The translations under genes were made by a program, and so were the position numbers. Source: Phycicoccus duodecadis (GTDB taxonomy: Bacteria; Actinomycetota; Actinomycetes; Actinomycetales; Dermatophilaceae). Taken from it: 64,000 nucleotides of DNA. The stretch spans positions 1,922,001 through 1,986,000 of the forward strand of contig NZ_PJNE01000001.1 in the NCBI RefSeq assembly GCF_002846495.1, written 5' to 3'. This document shows, in pieces, positions 51,573 to 60,139 of the stretch (positions are counted from its first letter, which is position 1; the number at the start of each line of letters is the position of its first letter). Below the pieces are notes generated by a model. The model saw nothing but the letters and a program-made list of their open reading frames with translations, was not told where the DNA came from and made no database searches.

Positions 51573-52424
51573 TCAGGATGTCACAGCCGGGGTCCGCAGG
51601 TCGCGCAGAACGCCCGACACGGCCTGCGCCACCGCCTCCCGGGCGGGCCCGAGGACCCTGCGGGGATCGATGACCTGCGGGTTCTCACCCAGCCCGGCAC
51701 GCACCGCGGTGGTCCAGGCCTGACCCAGCAGGGTGCCGACGTTGATCTTGGTCATGCCCGCGGCGACGGCCCGGCGCAGCTCCTCGGGGGGCACGCCGGA
51801 CGAACCGTGCAGGACCAGGGGCACGGGCACGGCGGCGTGCAGCCGGGCGACGAGGTCGTGGTCGAGAGTGGCCGTGCGGGTGGCCATGGCGTGGCTGCTG
51901 CCGACGGCGACGGCGAGCGCGTCGACCCCGGTGGCCTCGACGAACCGCGCCGCCTCGACCGGGCCGGTGCGCACGCCCGGCGCGTGGGCGCCGTCCTTGC
52001 CGCCGACCTCGCCGAGCTCGGCCTCGACGTGCAGCCCCTGCTCGTGCAGGGCGCGGGTGGCCCGGGCCGTGACGGCCCGGTTCTCGGCGTCCGGGAGCCG
52101 GCTGGCGTCGACCATCACCGACGAGAAGCCGTGCGCGGCGGCGGAGGCGACGAGGTCGAGGTCGGTGGCGTGGTCGAGGTGGAGGGAGGCCTCGATGGTC
52201 GCGTCCGCGGCCGCGGCGCGGCACGCGGCGGCCAGCGGCCCGACGCGGCCGCCGTGGAACGCGACGGCGTTCTCGCTGACCTGCAGGATCACCGGGGCGC
52301 CGGCCCGCTCCGCGCCGAGGAGCACCCCCTCGAGCTGCTCGAGCGTGACGACGTTGAAGGCCACGACGGCGCGGCCGCCCGCGGCTGCGGTGGCGACGAG
52401 GGCGGCGGTGGTGGTGAGGGGCAC
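51573..52424 (-). CDS. Class II fructose/tagatose-bisphosphate aldolase-like protein
   Basis: Zinc-dependent class II aldolase of 283 residues (FbaA/KbaY/GatY superfamily). VAFNVVTLEQLEGV starts the barrel, HLDHATD carries the first zinc His, then SSHA and VLHGSSG bring later His and phosphate ligands. The length and the HLDHATD/VLHGSSG motifs suit either fructose- or tagatose-bisphosphate cleavage. GTG 52424 has GGAGG 6 bases upstream. It is transcribed after the DeoR gene on the same strand, and that context suggests an amino-sugar or tagatose route. Confidence 0.87.
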   Translation of the reverse strand: MPLTTTAALVATAAAGGRAVVAFNVVTLEQLEGVLLGAERAGAPVILQVSENAVAFHGGRVGPLAAACRAAAADATIEASLHLDHATDLDLVASAAAHGFSSVMVDASRLPDAENRAVTARATRALHEQGLHVEAELGEVGGKDGAHAPGVRTGPVEAARFVEATGVDALAVAVGSSHAMATRTATLDHDLVARLHAAVPVPLVLHGSSGVPPEELRRAVAAGMTKINVGTLLGQAWTTAVRAGLGENPQVIDPRRVLGPAREAVAQAVSGVLRDLRTPAVTS

Positions 52425-52500
52425 GGTGACCTCCGAGGTCGGTGTGTGTGGGGGGGCGGATGGCGTCAGGGGCGCGGCGTCGAGGGTGCGGAGGGGCGGC

Positions 52501-53301
52501 TCAGACCAGGAGCACCTCGACGCCGGCCTGCCGGAGTCGCTCGACCTCCGCGGCCGGGGCACCGACGTCGGTGACGAGCAGGGCGGCGCGCGAGGCGGGC
52601 AGGATGGGCGCCGCCGTCACCCGGCCGACCTTCGAGGAGTCGGCCACGACGACGAGCCGCTGCGTGCGCTCGGCCAGCCCGCGGTCGGTGCGCGCCTCGG
52701 CGGGGTCATGGGTCGTCAGACCGCCCGCGGCCGAGATGCCGTCGACCCCCATCACGGTGACGGCCAGGGCGAGGCCCTCGACGAAGCGGTCGGTCATCGG
52801 ACCCACGGCCTCGTAGCTCTCGGGCCGCATCGTGCCGCCGGCGACGACGACCCGGATGCCGGGGTGGGCCGCCAGCTCGACGGCGATGTTCATGGCGTTG
52901 GTCACGACGGTGAGCCCCGAGCGGCCGACCAGCCGGCGCGCGACCTCGGTCGTGGTCGTCCCCCCCGAGACGGCCAGCGTCATCGGCCGGTGCGGCAGGG
53001 CCTCGACGCAGGCAGCGGCGATCCGGGCCTTGGCCTCCGGGTGGCGGGTGTCGCGGTAGCGCACCGGGAGCTCGGCGCGGGCGCGCGCGCCGGCCCCGCC
53101 GTGGACGCGGCGCACCAGTCCTCGGCGCTCGAGGACCGCGAGGTCGCGGCGCACCGACGAGCGGGACAGGCCGAGGCGGTCGGCGAGCTCCTCGACGTCG
53201 AGGCGGCCGGCCGCCTGTACGGCGTCGGCGATGCCGGCCAGCCGGGTGGCGCGGCGCGGAGTGACCGGCGCCGCCCGGCCCTCGTCCGCGGTACCGACCA
53301 T
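52501..53301 (-). CDS. DeoR/GlpR-family regulator of the second sugar locus
   Basis: Repressor-type regulator of 266 residues. The HTH at residues 20-70 (GRLDVEELADRLGLSRSSVRRDL, RRVHGGAG) is followed by a DeoRC sensor domain with SGGTTTTEVARRL, the phosphosugar-binding segment. It sits between the aldolase (same strand) and the SIS gene (divergent), with candidate operator half-sites in the gap. Confidence 0.9.
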   Translation of the reverse strand: MVGTADEGRAAPVTPRRATRLAGIADAVQAAGRLDVEELADRLGLSRSSVRRDLAVLERRGLVRRVHGGAGARARAELPVRYRDTRHPEAKARIAAACVEALPHRPMTLAVSGGTTTTEVARRLVGRSGLTVVTNAMNIAVELAAHPGIRVVVAGGTMRPESYEAVGPMTDRFVEGLALAVTVMGVDGISAAGGLTTHDPAEARTDRGLAERTQRLVVVADSSKVGRVTAAPILPASRAALLVTDVGAPAAEVERLRQAGVEVLLV

Positions 53302-53333
53302 GGGTCCATCCCACCATCCGCGCCGGTCGCCGT

Positions 53334-53361
53334 TGCGCGAACGCGCAGTCCGGCTGCGCGG
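53334..53361. promoter_or_regulatory. Candidate DeoR operator (TGCGCG repeats)
   Basis: TGCGCG-AA-CGCGCA (53334-53347) is a perfect inverted repeat. A third TGCGCG copy follows at 53355-53360. They lie between the divergent DeoR and SIS genes. Confidence 0.4.
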
Positions 53362-53388
53362 ATGGGCGGCGCCGGGCCGGGTCCGGGC

Positions 53389-53394
53389 CAGGAT
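53389..53394 (+). promoter_or_regulatory. -10 box CAGGAT of SIS gene
   Basis: CAGGAT lies 6 bases before the ATG at 53401. Confidence 0.35.
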
Positions 53395-53400
53395 GGCGGG

Positions 53401-54345
53401 ATGAGCCAGCCCTCCGCCCCCTCCGCCCCCACCGGCCCCCCCGCATCCGACACGACGACGATGCGCGAGATCGAGAGCCAGCCCGCGGTGTGGCGCACCC
53501 TGCTCGCGCGCCGCGCCGAGGCCACCGCCCTGCTGGCGGCCCCCGGTGAGCGGGTGCTGTTCGTGGGCTGCGGGACCTCGGCCTTCGTGGCGCACTCGCT
53601 GGCGGTGCTGCGCGAGGGTGCCGGGCTGGGCGAGTCCGACTGGGCCTACGCCTCCGAGCCGGGCAGTCCCCGGGCCTGGGACCGCGTCGTCGCCATCACC
53701 CGCTCGGGCACGACCACCGAGGTCCTCGAGGCGCTGCGGGGCTTCAGGGGCGGCGCCGGCGGTACGGCCGGTCCGCGCCTCGTGGTCGTGACGGCCGTCG
53801 ACGGGATGCCCGCGGGCGAGGCTGCCGACGACGTGCTGGTCCTGGCCGAGGCCGACGAGTCGTCGGTGGTGCAGACCCGGTTCCCGACGAGCGTGCTGCT
53901 GCTGGGGCGCGCGGCCTTCGGCGAGGACGTCGCCGGCCTCCCCGAGCGCTGCGCCGAGGCCCTGGCCGGGGACCGCCCCGACCCGGCGCCCTTCGAGCAC
54001 TTCGTCTACCTGGGGCGGGGCTGGGCCCTCGGGCTCGCCGACGAGGCGGCCCTGAAGATCCGTGAAGCGGCCCAGGCGTGGGCCGAGAGCTACCCGGCGC
54101 TGGACTTCCGGCACGGGCCCGTCGCGGTGGCCGGCGAGCGCAGCCACGTGTGGGTGTTCGGCGCGACCCCGCCCGCGCTGGCCGACGACGTGCGGGCCGT
54201 GGGGGCCAGCGTGCGGGAGTCCTCGCACGACCCGCTCGTCGAGCTGGTGCTGGCGCAGCGGCTGGCGGCCGACCTGGCCGCCCTGCGTGGCCTCGACCCC
54301 GACGCCCCGCGCCATCTCACCCGCAGCGTCGTCCTCGACGCCTGA
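53401..54345 (+). CDS. SIS-domain sugar isomerase/deaminase (AgaS-like)
   Basis: A 314-residue protein with two sugar-isomerase domains. The first has FVGCGTSAFVAHSLA and ITRSGTTTEVLEAL, the phosphosugar-binding loops. The second has YLGRGWALGLADEAALKIREAAQAWAESY, like the deaminase half of GlmS and AgaS. It probably isomerises or deaminates an amino-sugar phosphate. It is divergent from the DeoR gene and near the aldolase, the combination seen in galactosamine/tagatose loci; a kinase is not nearby. Confidence 0.87.
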   Translation: MSQPSAPSAPTGPPASDTTTMREIESQPAVWRTLLARRAEATALLAAPGERVLFVGCGTSAFVAHSLAVLREGAGLGESDWAYASEPGSPRAWDRVVAITRSGTTTEVLEALRGFRGGAGGTAGPRLVVVTAVDGMPAGEAADDVLVLAEADESSVVQTRFPTSVLLLGRAAFGEDVAGLPERCAEALAGDRPDPAPFEHFVYLGRGWALGLADEAALKIREAAQAWAESYPALDFRHGPVAVAGERSHVWVFGATPPALADDVRAVGASVRESSHDPLVELVLAQRLAADLAALRGLDPDAPRHLTRSVVLDA

Positions 54346-54399
54346 CCTGCGCGGCCCGCGGGCCCCGCTGGGGAGCGCCGCACCGGGAGGTCGGGACGG

Positions 54400-54484
54400 C
54401 TCTCGGATGCTCCCCGCTGGGGAGCAGAGGGCCGCGGCCCACGTGATGCCGGCGCGCTGCGTCATCCCGGGGAGCATCCGAGAG
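54400..54484. repeat. Large inverted repeat between convergent genes
   Basis: CTCTCGGATGCTCCCC (54400-54415) and GGGGAGCATCCGAGAG (54469-54484) are 16-base perfect arms around 53 bases. The inner GCTCCCC-GCT-GGGGAGC at 54409-54425 is a competing small hairpin. No gene is seen in 54346-54504. Confidence 0.7.
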
Positions 54485-54504
54485 GCGACTCGCGCACCTC
54501 GGGC

Positions 54505-54906
54505 TCAGCCGAGGTGCTCCTTGACCAGCTTCTTCGGCGCCTTGGTCGCCCACGCGTCGGTGATGATCTCGGCCAGCTCGAGGTAGTCGAGCCGCCCCAG
54601 GTCGCGCTCGCGCACCAGGACGGCGTCGTACCCGTCGAAGTGCGGGGTGGTGAACCACGGCTCGCCCAGCCCGAGGATGGCGGCCTTGTCGTCGGGGCCG
54701 GGCACGGAGATGCAGATGACGTCGGGCATCCGCTCGCCGTCGTCGTCCACCGCGTCCTTGCGCGGGCCGCGCCACACCACGAAGGTCCTGCCCCGCACGG
54801 CGTACGACGGGTGCTCGTCGGTGCCCTCGCGGGTCACCTCCGGCAGGGCCATCGCGATGCCGTCGAGGTCGTCACGGTCGACGGGGCGGGGGTCGGTGCT
54901 GGCCAC
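54505..54906 (-). CDS. MmcQ/YjbR-family protein
   Basis: A 133-residue protein with the YjbR/CyaY-like fold: VTREGTDEHPSYAVRGRTFVVWRG, then FTTPHFDGYDAVLVRERD. Members are described as DNA-binding without a firm role. GTG 54906 has GGAGGGTG upstream. A long hairpin follows on the upstream side toward purB. Confidence 0.85.
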   Translation of the reverse strand: MASTDPRPVDRDDLDGIAMALPEVTREGTDEHPSYAVRGRTFVVWRGPRKDAVDDDGERMPDVICISVPGPDDKAAILGLGEPWFTTPHFDGYDAVLVRERDLGRLDYLELAEIITDAWATKAPKKLVKEHLG

Positions 54907-54934
54907 GGACCCACCCTCCCACAGCCCGCGGCAT

Positions 54935-54989
54935 CCCGAATGTGTGTGAACACGCCGCAGAAACCCCGGCGTGTTCACACACGTTCGGG
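54935..54989. terminator. 23-bp hairpin between purB and yjbR-like gene
   Basis: CCCGAATGTGTGTGAAC... (54935-54957) pairs with ...GTTCACACACGTTCGGG (54967-54989), 23 bases with a single G/T wobble and a 9-base loop. It follows the purB stop on the minus strand. The core CGAAYGTGTGTGAA recurs at 63130. Confidence 0.65.
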
Positions 54990-54998
54990 GGCCCGGGG

Positions 54999-56450
54999 TC
55001 ACGGAAGGTGGCGGACCAGCCCCGGCGCGAGCCCGACGTAGGTCTGCGGGGTCATCGCGGCCAGGCGCTCCTCGACCTCGGCCGGCAGCCCCAGCCCGCG
55101 CACGAACGCGACGAGGTCGTCCTGGCCGATGCGCCGGCCCCGGGTGAGCTCCTTGAGCCGCTCGTACGGCTCCTCCATCCCGGCCACACCCTGCGCCCCG
55201 AGGGCCCGCATGGCCGACTGCACGGCCTCGCCGAGGACCTCCCAGTTGCCGTCGAGGTCGGCGGCCATGGTGGCGGGCACGGCATCCAGGCCGTCGAGCC
55301 CGCGGTGGGCGTTGTCGATGGCCAGGAGGCTGTGGCCGAAGGCCGAGCCGATGTTGCGCTGCATCGAGGAGTCGGTGAGGTCGCGCTGCAGCCGGCTCTG
55401 CACCAGCGTGGCGGCCAGCACGTCGAGGAGGGCGTTGCTGACCTCGAGGTTGGCCTCGGCGTTCTCGAAGCGGATGGGGTTGACCTTGTGCGGCATGGTG
55501 GAGCTCCCGACGGTGCCCTGCCCGCGGACCTGGGCGAAGTACCCCATCGAGATGTACGACCACACGTCGGTGCACATGTTGTGCAGCACCCGGTTGAACC
55601 GCGCGAGGTCGGAGTAGAGCTCGGCCTGCCAGTCGTGGCTCTCGATCTGGGTCGTCAGCGGGTTCCAGGTGAGGCCGAGGTGCTCGACGAAGGAGCGGCT
55701 CACGCCCTCCCAGTCGGCGCCCGGGACGGCAGCGAGGTGCGCGCCGTAGGTGCCGGTGGCACCGTTGAGCTTGCCCAGGAACTCGGCGTCCTCGATGCGG
55801 CGCAGCTGGCGGCGCAGGCGCCATGCCAGCACCGCGAGCTCCTTGCCCATCGTCGTTGGCGTGGCCGGCTGGCCGTGGGTGTGCGCCAGCAGCGGGGTGT
55901 CGGCGAGGTCGCGCGCCATCGAGGTGAGGGTGTCGACCAGCGCTCGGGCGCGGGGCAGCCAGACCTCGTGCACGGCGCCGCGCACCATCACGGCGTAGGA
56001 GAGGTTGTTGATGTCCTCGCTGGTGCAGCAGAAGTGGATGAGCTCGGCCAGGCCGGCGTCCTCGGAGGCGGGGGCCAGGTCGCGCAGCCGGGCCTTGAGG
56101 AAGTACTCGACCGCCTTGACGTCGTGCTGGGTGACCCGCTCGGTGGCCGCCATCTCGTCGATCTCGGCGGCGCTGAACCCGGCGACGACCTCGCGCAGGC
56201 CGGACTTCTCCGCGTCGGTGAGGCGCCGGACGCCGGGGACCACCTCGTGGTCGGTGAGGTGGATGAGCCACTCGACCTCGACGTGCACCCGGGCCCGGTT
56301 GAGCGCGGGCTCCGACAGGTGGTCGACGAGCGGCGCGACGACCCCGCGGTAGCGCCCGTCGAGGGCGCCGAGCGCGATGGGCGGGTCGAGGTCGGCGAGG
56401 CTCTGGGCGCGGGAGAGGCCGGAGGCGGCGGCGTCGGTCGTGCTCGGCAT
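54999..56450 (-). CDS. purB: Adenylosuccinate lyase
   Basis: Purine enzyme of 483 residues that releases fumarate from SAICAR and adenylosuccinate. The fumarase/lyase signature GSSTMPHKVNPIRFEN is intact, and CTSEDINNLSYAVM with HTHGQPATPTTMGKEL are the substrate regions. Length and motifs resemble the enterobacterial PurB branch. ATG at 56450 follows GAGGAT; this may be a ribosome site or a -10 box. Confidence 0.95.
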   Translation of the reverse strand: MPSTTDAAASGLSRAQSLADLDPPIALGALDGRYRGVVAPLVDHLSEPALNRARVHVEVEWLIHLTDHEVVPGVRRLTDAEKSGLREVVAGFSAAEIDEMAATERVTQHDVKAVEYFLKARLRDLAPASEDAGLAELIHFCCTSEDINNLSYAVMVRGAVHEVWLPRARALVDTLTSMARDLADTPLLAHTHGQPATPTTMGKELAVLAWRLRRQLRRIEDAEFLGKLNGATGTYGAHLAAVPGADWEGVSRSFVEHLGLTWNPLTTQIESHDWQAELYSDLARFNRVLHNMCTDVWSYISMGYFAQVRGQGTVGSSTMPHKVNPIRFENAEANLEVSNALLDVLAATLVQSRLQRDLTDSSMQRNIGSAFGHSLLAIDNAHRGLDGLDAVPATMAADLDGNWEVLGEAVQSAMRALGAQGVAGMEEPYERLKELTRGRRIGQDDLVAFVRGLGLPAEVEERLAAMTPQTYVGLAPGLVRHLP

Positions 56451-56517
56451 GGGGCCATCCTCCCAGAGGCGGCCCCGGGCCCGCTGCCGGCGTCCGCCTG
56501 CTCGGGGCGCTGCGGGG

Positions 56518-57039
56518 TCAGGCGCCGTCGACCTCTCGGCGGACGTACTCGACGATGCCCGGCACCGCGGCCCGGATCTCCGCGTAGGTCTGCTCGTACT
56601 CGGCGTCGCCGCCGTACCAGGGGTCGTCCATCCCGAGCTCGCCGGCGGCCACGGCCGCGGGGTCGAACGAGCGGACCAGCCGCACCTTGGCGGCGTCGTT
56701 CTCGTCGCGCGCGATGCGGCGCAGGCGCTCGTCGTGCGGGTGGTCGGCGGCCAGCACGAGGTCGCTGTCGTCGAAGGCGTCGGCGCGGAACTGGCGGGCC
56801 CGGTGCGCGGACCATCCGACGTCCGGGTGCCCGTGCCGGCGCAGGGTGGCGACGGTGCGGGGGTGCGCGCCGTTGCCGAGCTCCTCGCTGGAGGTGCCGG
56901 CCGAGTCGACGACCACCCGGTCGCCCAGCCCCGCGTCGTCGAAGGCCTCGCGCAGCAGGAACTCGGCCATCGGCGAGCGGCAGATGTTGCCGTGGCAGAC
57001 GACGGTGACGCGGTAGGGGTGCTCGCGGGACGCGCTCAT
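56518..57039 (-). CDS. Low-molecular-weight protein tyrosine phosphatase
   Basis: Cytoplasmic phosphatase of 173 residues. The P-loop is C15-HGNIC-R21 followed by Ser22, and the general acid segment is DDPWYGG near residue 138. It may counter a tyrosine kinase or arsenate-type chemistry; no kinase is nearby. ATG 57039 has CAGGAT 6 bases upstream. Confidence 0.9.
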   Translation of the reverse strand: MSASREHPYRVTVVCHGNICRSPMAEFLLREAFDDAGLGDRVVVDSAGTSSEELGNGAHPRTVATLRRHGHPDVGWSAHRARQFRADAFDDSDLVLAADHPHDERLRRIARDENDAAKVRLVRSFDPAAVAAGELGMDDPWYGGDAEYEQTYAEIRAAVPGIVEYVRREVDGA

Positions 57040-57045
57040 CCCCCC

Positions 57046-57051
57046 ATCCTG
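57046..57051 (-). promoter_or_regulatory. -10 box CAGGAT of tyrosine phosphatase
   Basis: CAGGAT lies 6 bases before the ATG at 57039. Confidence 0.35.
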
Positions 57052-57062
57052 CCCCCCGACCT

Positions 57063-57124
57063 CGTGCGACTTTCACACGGTTCTCACCGCCGGGACGGTG
57101 CGAGAACCGTGTGCAACTCGCACG
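57063..57124. terminator. 23-base inverted repeat after bioD
   Basis: CGTGCGACTTTCACACGG... (57063-57085) pairs with ...CCGTGTGCAACTCGCACG (57102-57124) with two mismatches and a 16-base loop. It lies after the bioD stop on the minus strand. Confidence 0.6.
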
Positions 57125-57160
57125 GAGTCGGGGTTTGCCGGGCGGGGTTGGGGCCGAGGG

Positions 57161-57868
57161 TCAGTCGATGCTGAACCAGCCGGGGGCGGCCTCGCAGAAC
57201 GCCGCGACCGGCAACGCCCCGGCCCCGGCGGGCACCCGGCCCCAGAGCGGTGCCCCGGTGACCCGCGGCAGGTCGTACAGGTTCTCGGTCTCGGCCAGCC
57301 CCGGCTCGGACGGCCACGACCCGATGACCACGCCGAGCAGCGGGATGCCGCGGGCCGTCAGCGCCTCGGCGGTCAGGGCCGCGGTGCTCAGCACCCCGAG
57401 GCCTGCGGAGGCCACGAGCACCGCCCCGCACGACACCCCCTTGTAGCGCAGCGCCGTCCCGAGGTCGGCGAGCGTGCCGCGGCGGCCGTCCATCCGCACC
57501 AGCAGGCCCCCGGCCCCCTCGACGAGGGTGACGTCGGTGGCCGCCGCGATCTCGCCGACGCGCTTGGCGTGCACGGCGACCGGGGGGAGGGCAACCCCCT
57601 CGCGGCGGGCTGCGGCCTCCGGCGACAGCGGGTCGCGCAACCGGACCAGCTCGTGGGTCTCGAGGTCGTCGCCCACCAAGGCGCGTACGGCGTCGAGGTC
57701 GCCGGACTCGCCGGGCAGCACCCCGGTCTGGGCCGGCTTGACCACCACCACCCGGCTGCCCCGGGCACGAACCAGGGCCGCGAGGGCCGCGGTGACGACG
57801 GTCTTGCCGACGTCGGTGCCGGTGCCCGTGACGAGGACGACGGAGGGGAGAGCGCGCGGGTCGGACAC
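57161..57868 (-). CDS. bioD: Dethiobiotin synthetase
   Basis: ATP-dependent carboxylase of 235 residues that closes the ureido ring of dethiobiotin. The P-loop GTGTDVGKTVVTA, the KPAQTG segment and VEGAGGLLVR are intact. GTG 57868 lies 11 bases after the bioF stop, so bioF-bioD is an operon. It is followed by a long hairpin. Confidence 0.93.
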   Translation of the reverse strand: MSDPRALPSVVLVTGTGTDVGKTVVTAALAALVRARGSRVVVVKPAQTGVLPGESGDLDAVRALVGDDLETHELVRLRDPLSPEAAARREGVALPPVAVHAKRVGEIAAATDVTLVEGAGGLLVRMDGRRGTLADLGTALRYKGVSCGAVLVASAGLGVLSTAALTAEALTARGIPLLGVVIGSWPSEPGLAETENLYDLPRVTGAPLWGRVPAGAGALPVAAFCEAAPGWFSID

Positions 57869-57879
57869 CGGGGCAGCGC

Positions 57880-59007
57880 TCAGACCCGGGCCGGGAGGAG
57901 GCCGGCGAGCACGGCGCAGGCGCGGTCGAGGTCGTGCGCGGTGTGGTCGGCGTGCGCGGTCAGGCGCAGGCGCGAGGAGCCGTCGGGGGTCGACGGCGGC
58001 CGGAACGCCCCGATGCGCACGCCCTGGGCGCGGGCCTGCTCGACCGCCTCGACGGTCTCGTGCGGGCCGGCCATCTCGACCGACATGACGGCCCCCTCGG
58101 GCGCGTCGACACCGAGGGTCTCGGCCAGCCGGGTGGCGTTGGCGTGCAGCCGGGCGGCCAGCTCGGGGTGGTCGCGCAGCACCCCGATGGCGGCGAGCGC
58201 CGCGCCGGCCGAGGCGGGCGCCAGCCCGGTGTCGTAGATGAACGGCCGCGCGGTGTTGACCAGGTGCTCGCGCACGTCGGGATGGGCGAGCACGAGCCCT
58301 CCCTGGGCCGCGAGCGACTTCGACAGGGTGCACGTGACGACCACGTGCTCGGCGTCGTAGAGCCCGGCCCGGGCGACGAGCCCGGCGCCCCCCGGGCCGA
58401 CCACGCCGAGCGCGTGCGCCTCGTCGAGGACGAGCAGCGCGCCGGCCTCCTCGGTGAGCGCGACGAGGTCCTCGACCGGGGCGGCGTCGCCCAGGACGGA
58501 GTAGATCGACTCGGCCACGACGACGGCCCGCGGGGTGTCGCGGCGCGAGAGCAGCTCGGCGACGTGCTCGAGGTCGTTGTGCCGGGCCACGCTGACGGCG
58601 GCGCGCGAGAGGCGACAGCCGTCGATGAGCGAGGCGTGGGCGTGCTCGTCGCTGACGACGAGGGTGCCGGCGTCGGCCAGCGTGGTCAGGGCCGCGAGGT
58701 TGGCGGTGTACCCGCTCGAGAGCACCAGGGCGCTCGGGGCGCCGGTGAGCGCGACGAGCGCGGCCTCGAGCTCGTCGTGGATGTCGAGGGTGCCCGTGAC
58801 CAGGCGGGATGCGCCCGCGCCGGTGCCGTAGGTCTCGGCCGCGGCGACCGCCCCCGCGACGACCGCGGGGTGGTGGCGCAGGCCGAGGTAGTCGTTGCCG
58901 GCGAGGTCGACGACGTCGGCGCTCTTGGTCACCGAGAGCCGCCGGACGAGCCCCGCGTCCTCCCGGGCCGCAGCGGCATCCCTGATCCAGTCGAGCGGGC
59001 CGGTCAC
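57880..59007 (-). CDS. bioF: 8-amino-7-oxononanoate synthase
   Basis: PLP enzyme of 375 residues condensing alanine with pimeloyl thioester. LAGNDYLGLRHHPAV, YGTGAGASRLVTGT, VLDEAHALGVVGPGG and the Schiff-base lysine in TLSKSLAAQGG are in place. GTG 59007 is chosen because CAGGAT lies 7 bases upstream; the frame is open to 59193 but this adds no family sequence. It is first in the bioF-bioD operon. Confidence 0.93.
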   Translation of the reverse strand: MTGPLDWIRDAAAAREDAGLVRRLSVTKSADVVDLAGNDYLGLRHHPAVVAGAVAAAETYGTGAGASRLVTGTLDIHDELEAALVALTGAPSALVLSSGYTANLAALTTLADAGTLVVSDEHAHASLIDGCRLSRAAVSVARHNDLEHVAELLSRRDTPRAVVVAESIYSVLGDAAPVEDLVALTEEAGALLVLDEAHALGVVGPGGAGLVARAGLYDAEHVVVTCTLSKSLAAQGGLVLAHPDVREHLVNTARPFIYDTGLAPASAGAALAAIGVLRDHPELAARLHANATRLAETLGVDAPEGAVMSVEMAGPHETVEAVEQARAQGVRIGAFRPPSTPDGSSRLRLTAHADHTAHDLDRACAVLAGLLPARV

Positions 59008-59014
59008 GTCGACG

Positions 59015-59020
59015 ATCCTG
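59015..59020 (-). promoter_or_regulatory. -10 box CAGGAT of bioF-bioD
   Basis: CAGGAT lies 7 bases before the GTG at 59007. The bases upstream to 59191 hold the divergent promoter of the GntR operon; I see no clear BirA or BioQ operator. Confidence 0.35.
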
Positions 59021-59111
59021 CCACGGCCGCCCGGATGCCACCCGCGGAGCCGGCAACGAGCCCGTCGCGGAGGTGGGCGGTGGGGGGCGCCCCGTCCCGG
59101 GGCAGCGGCGG

Positions 59112-59180
59112 TTTGTGACAGACGGTTGACACAAAGGGGTTGGCGCGCCATGCTCCTCTTGTACCAACCGTTCGACACAA
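59112..59180 (+). promoter_or_regulatory. Candidate promoter/operator of membrane protein-GntR pair
   Basis: TTTGTG...CACAAA (59112-59135) forms a 6-base inverted repeat around a TTGACA -35-like box at 59126-59131. A related CCGTTCGACACAA copy lies at 59168-59180. The arrangement fits an autoregulated GntR promoter, but the -10 is unclear. Confidence 0.35.
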
Positions 59181-59191
59181 CTGGAGGGGTC

Positions 59192-60139
59192 ATGGGGCTC
59201 GCCGTCCTGTCACTGCCGGTCGCGCTGCTGGCCTTCGTGGTCGCGCTGACCCGGCGTCACCTCGTCACCGTCGGCGTGAACGAGCACGCCGAGGTGGTGC
59301 GCATCGCCCGCCACGCCCGGGCGTGGCGAGTCGGCGGCCTGCTCGCCGGGCTCGTCGCGGCCGCCCTGGCGCTCACCGTGGGGCAGTCGGTGGACGCCCT
59401 TGGCCGACTGGTCGCCCTGGCCCCCGCGCTCCTGGGCATCGGCGTCCTCCTCGGCACCATCGTCGGGGAGCTCACCGCTCGGCCCCGGGTCGGCGTGCGC
59501 CGCACCGCGGTGGTCGAGACCCGCACGGTGCGCGGCATCCTGCCTCCGGTGCGCACCGCCCTGGCCGGGGTGGCCGGCGTCCTGCTGGCCGGTGCGCTGG
59601 CGCTCGGCGCCGCCTGGGGTGGCCCCGACGACCTGCAGCGGGCGGGGCGCTCGTTCACCCAGGGGTGCCGGGTGATGGTCGACGGGGCGCTGGTGTCGGC
59701 GTCGTCCTCGCGGGGGCCGTGGCCGGGCTCCTTCTACGCGGTCCCGCTGGCGGCCGCCCTCGGCGTGGCCGCCCTGCTCGCGCTGGCCGCCCTGGTGGCG
59801 GTCACCCGGCGGCCCCGCCCGCGGCCCGAGAGTCTCGGCCTGGACTCGATGCTGCGCCGCTGGTCGGCCGGCACCATCGTGACCGCAGCCCTCTTCACCG
59901 TGCTGGGCACCCTCGGGCCGGTAGCGGTGCTCATCGCCGCGGGGCTGCAGCCCGGCGAGTGCCCCATGTCGGTGACCCAGGCGGTGGTCCGCTGGGTGGC
60001 CCTCCTGGTCGGGCCGGCGGCGCTCGTCGCCGGTGCCACCGCGCTCGGCGCCCTGCTGGTCACGCCCGCCATCCGCGTCGACGACCTGCCCCGCCCCCTC
60101 CCGGGGGAGGCGACCTCGGTGGGGGCGCCGGTCCGATGA
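59192..60139 (+). CDS. Polytopic membrane protein coupled to GntR regulator
   Basis: A 315-residue membrane protein with about seven helices that I cannot assign to a family with confidence. Helices lie at about 3-22, 52-72, 80-100, 125-147, 175-198, 225-250 and 270-295. Two extracytoplasmic cysteines (GCRV, GECP) may pair. GGAGG precedes the ATG at 5-6 bases. Its stop overlaps the GntR start (ATGA), an arrangement like YtrA-type operons but without the ABC ATPase. Confidence 0.75.
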   Translation: MGLAVLSLPVALLAFVVALTRRHLVTVGVNEHAEVVRIARHARAWRVGGLLAGLVAAALALTVGQSVDALGRLVALAPALLGIGVLLGTIVGELTARPRVGVRRTAVVETRTVRGILPPVRTALAGVAGVLLAGALALGAAWGGPDDLQRAGRSFTQGCRVMVDGALVSASSSRGPWPGSFYAVPLAAALGVAALLALAALVAVTRRPRPRPESLGLDSMLRRWSAGTIVTAALFTVLGTLGPVAVLIAAGLQPGECPMSVTQAVVRWVALLVGPAALVAGATALGALLVTPAIRVDDLPRPLPGEATSVGAPVR

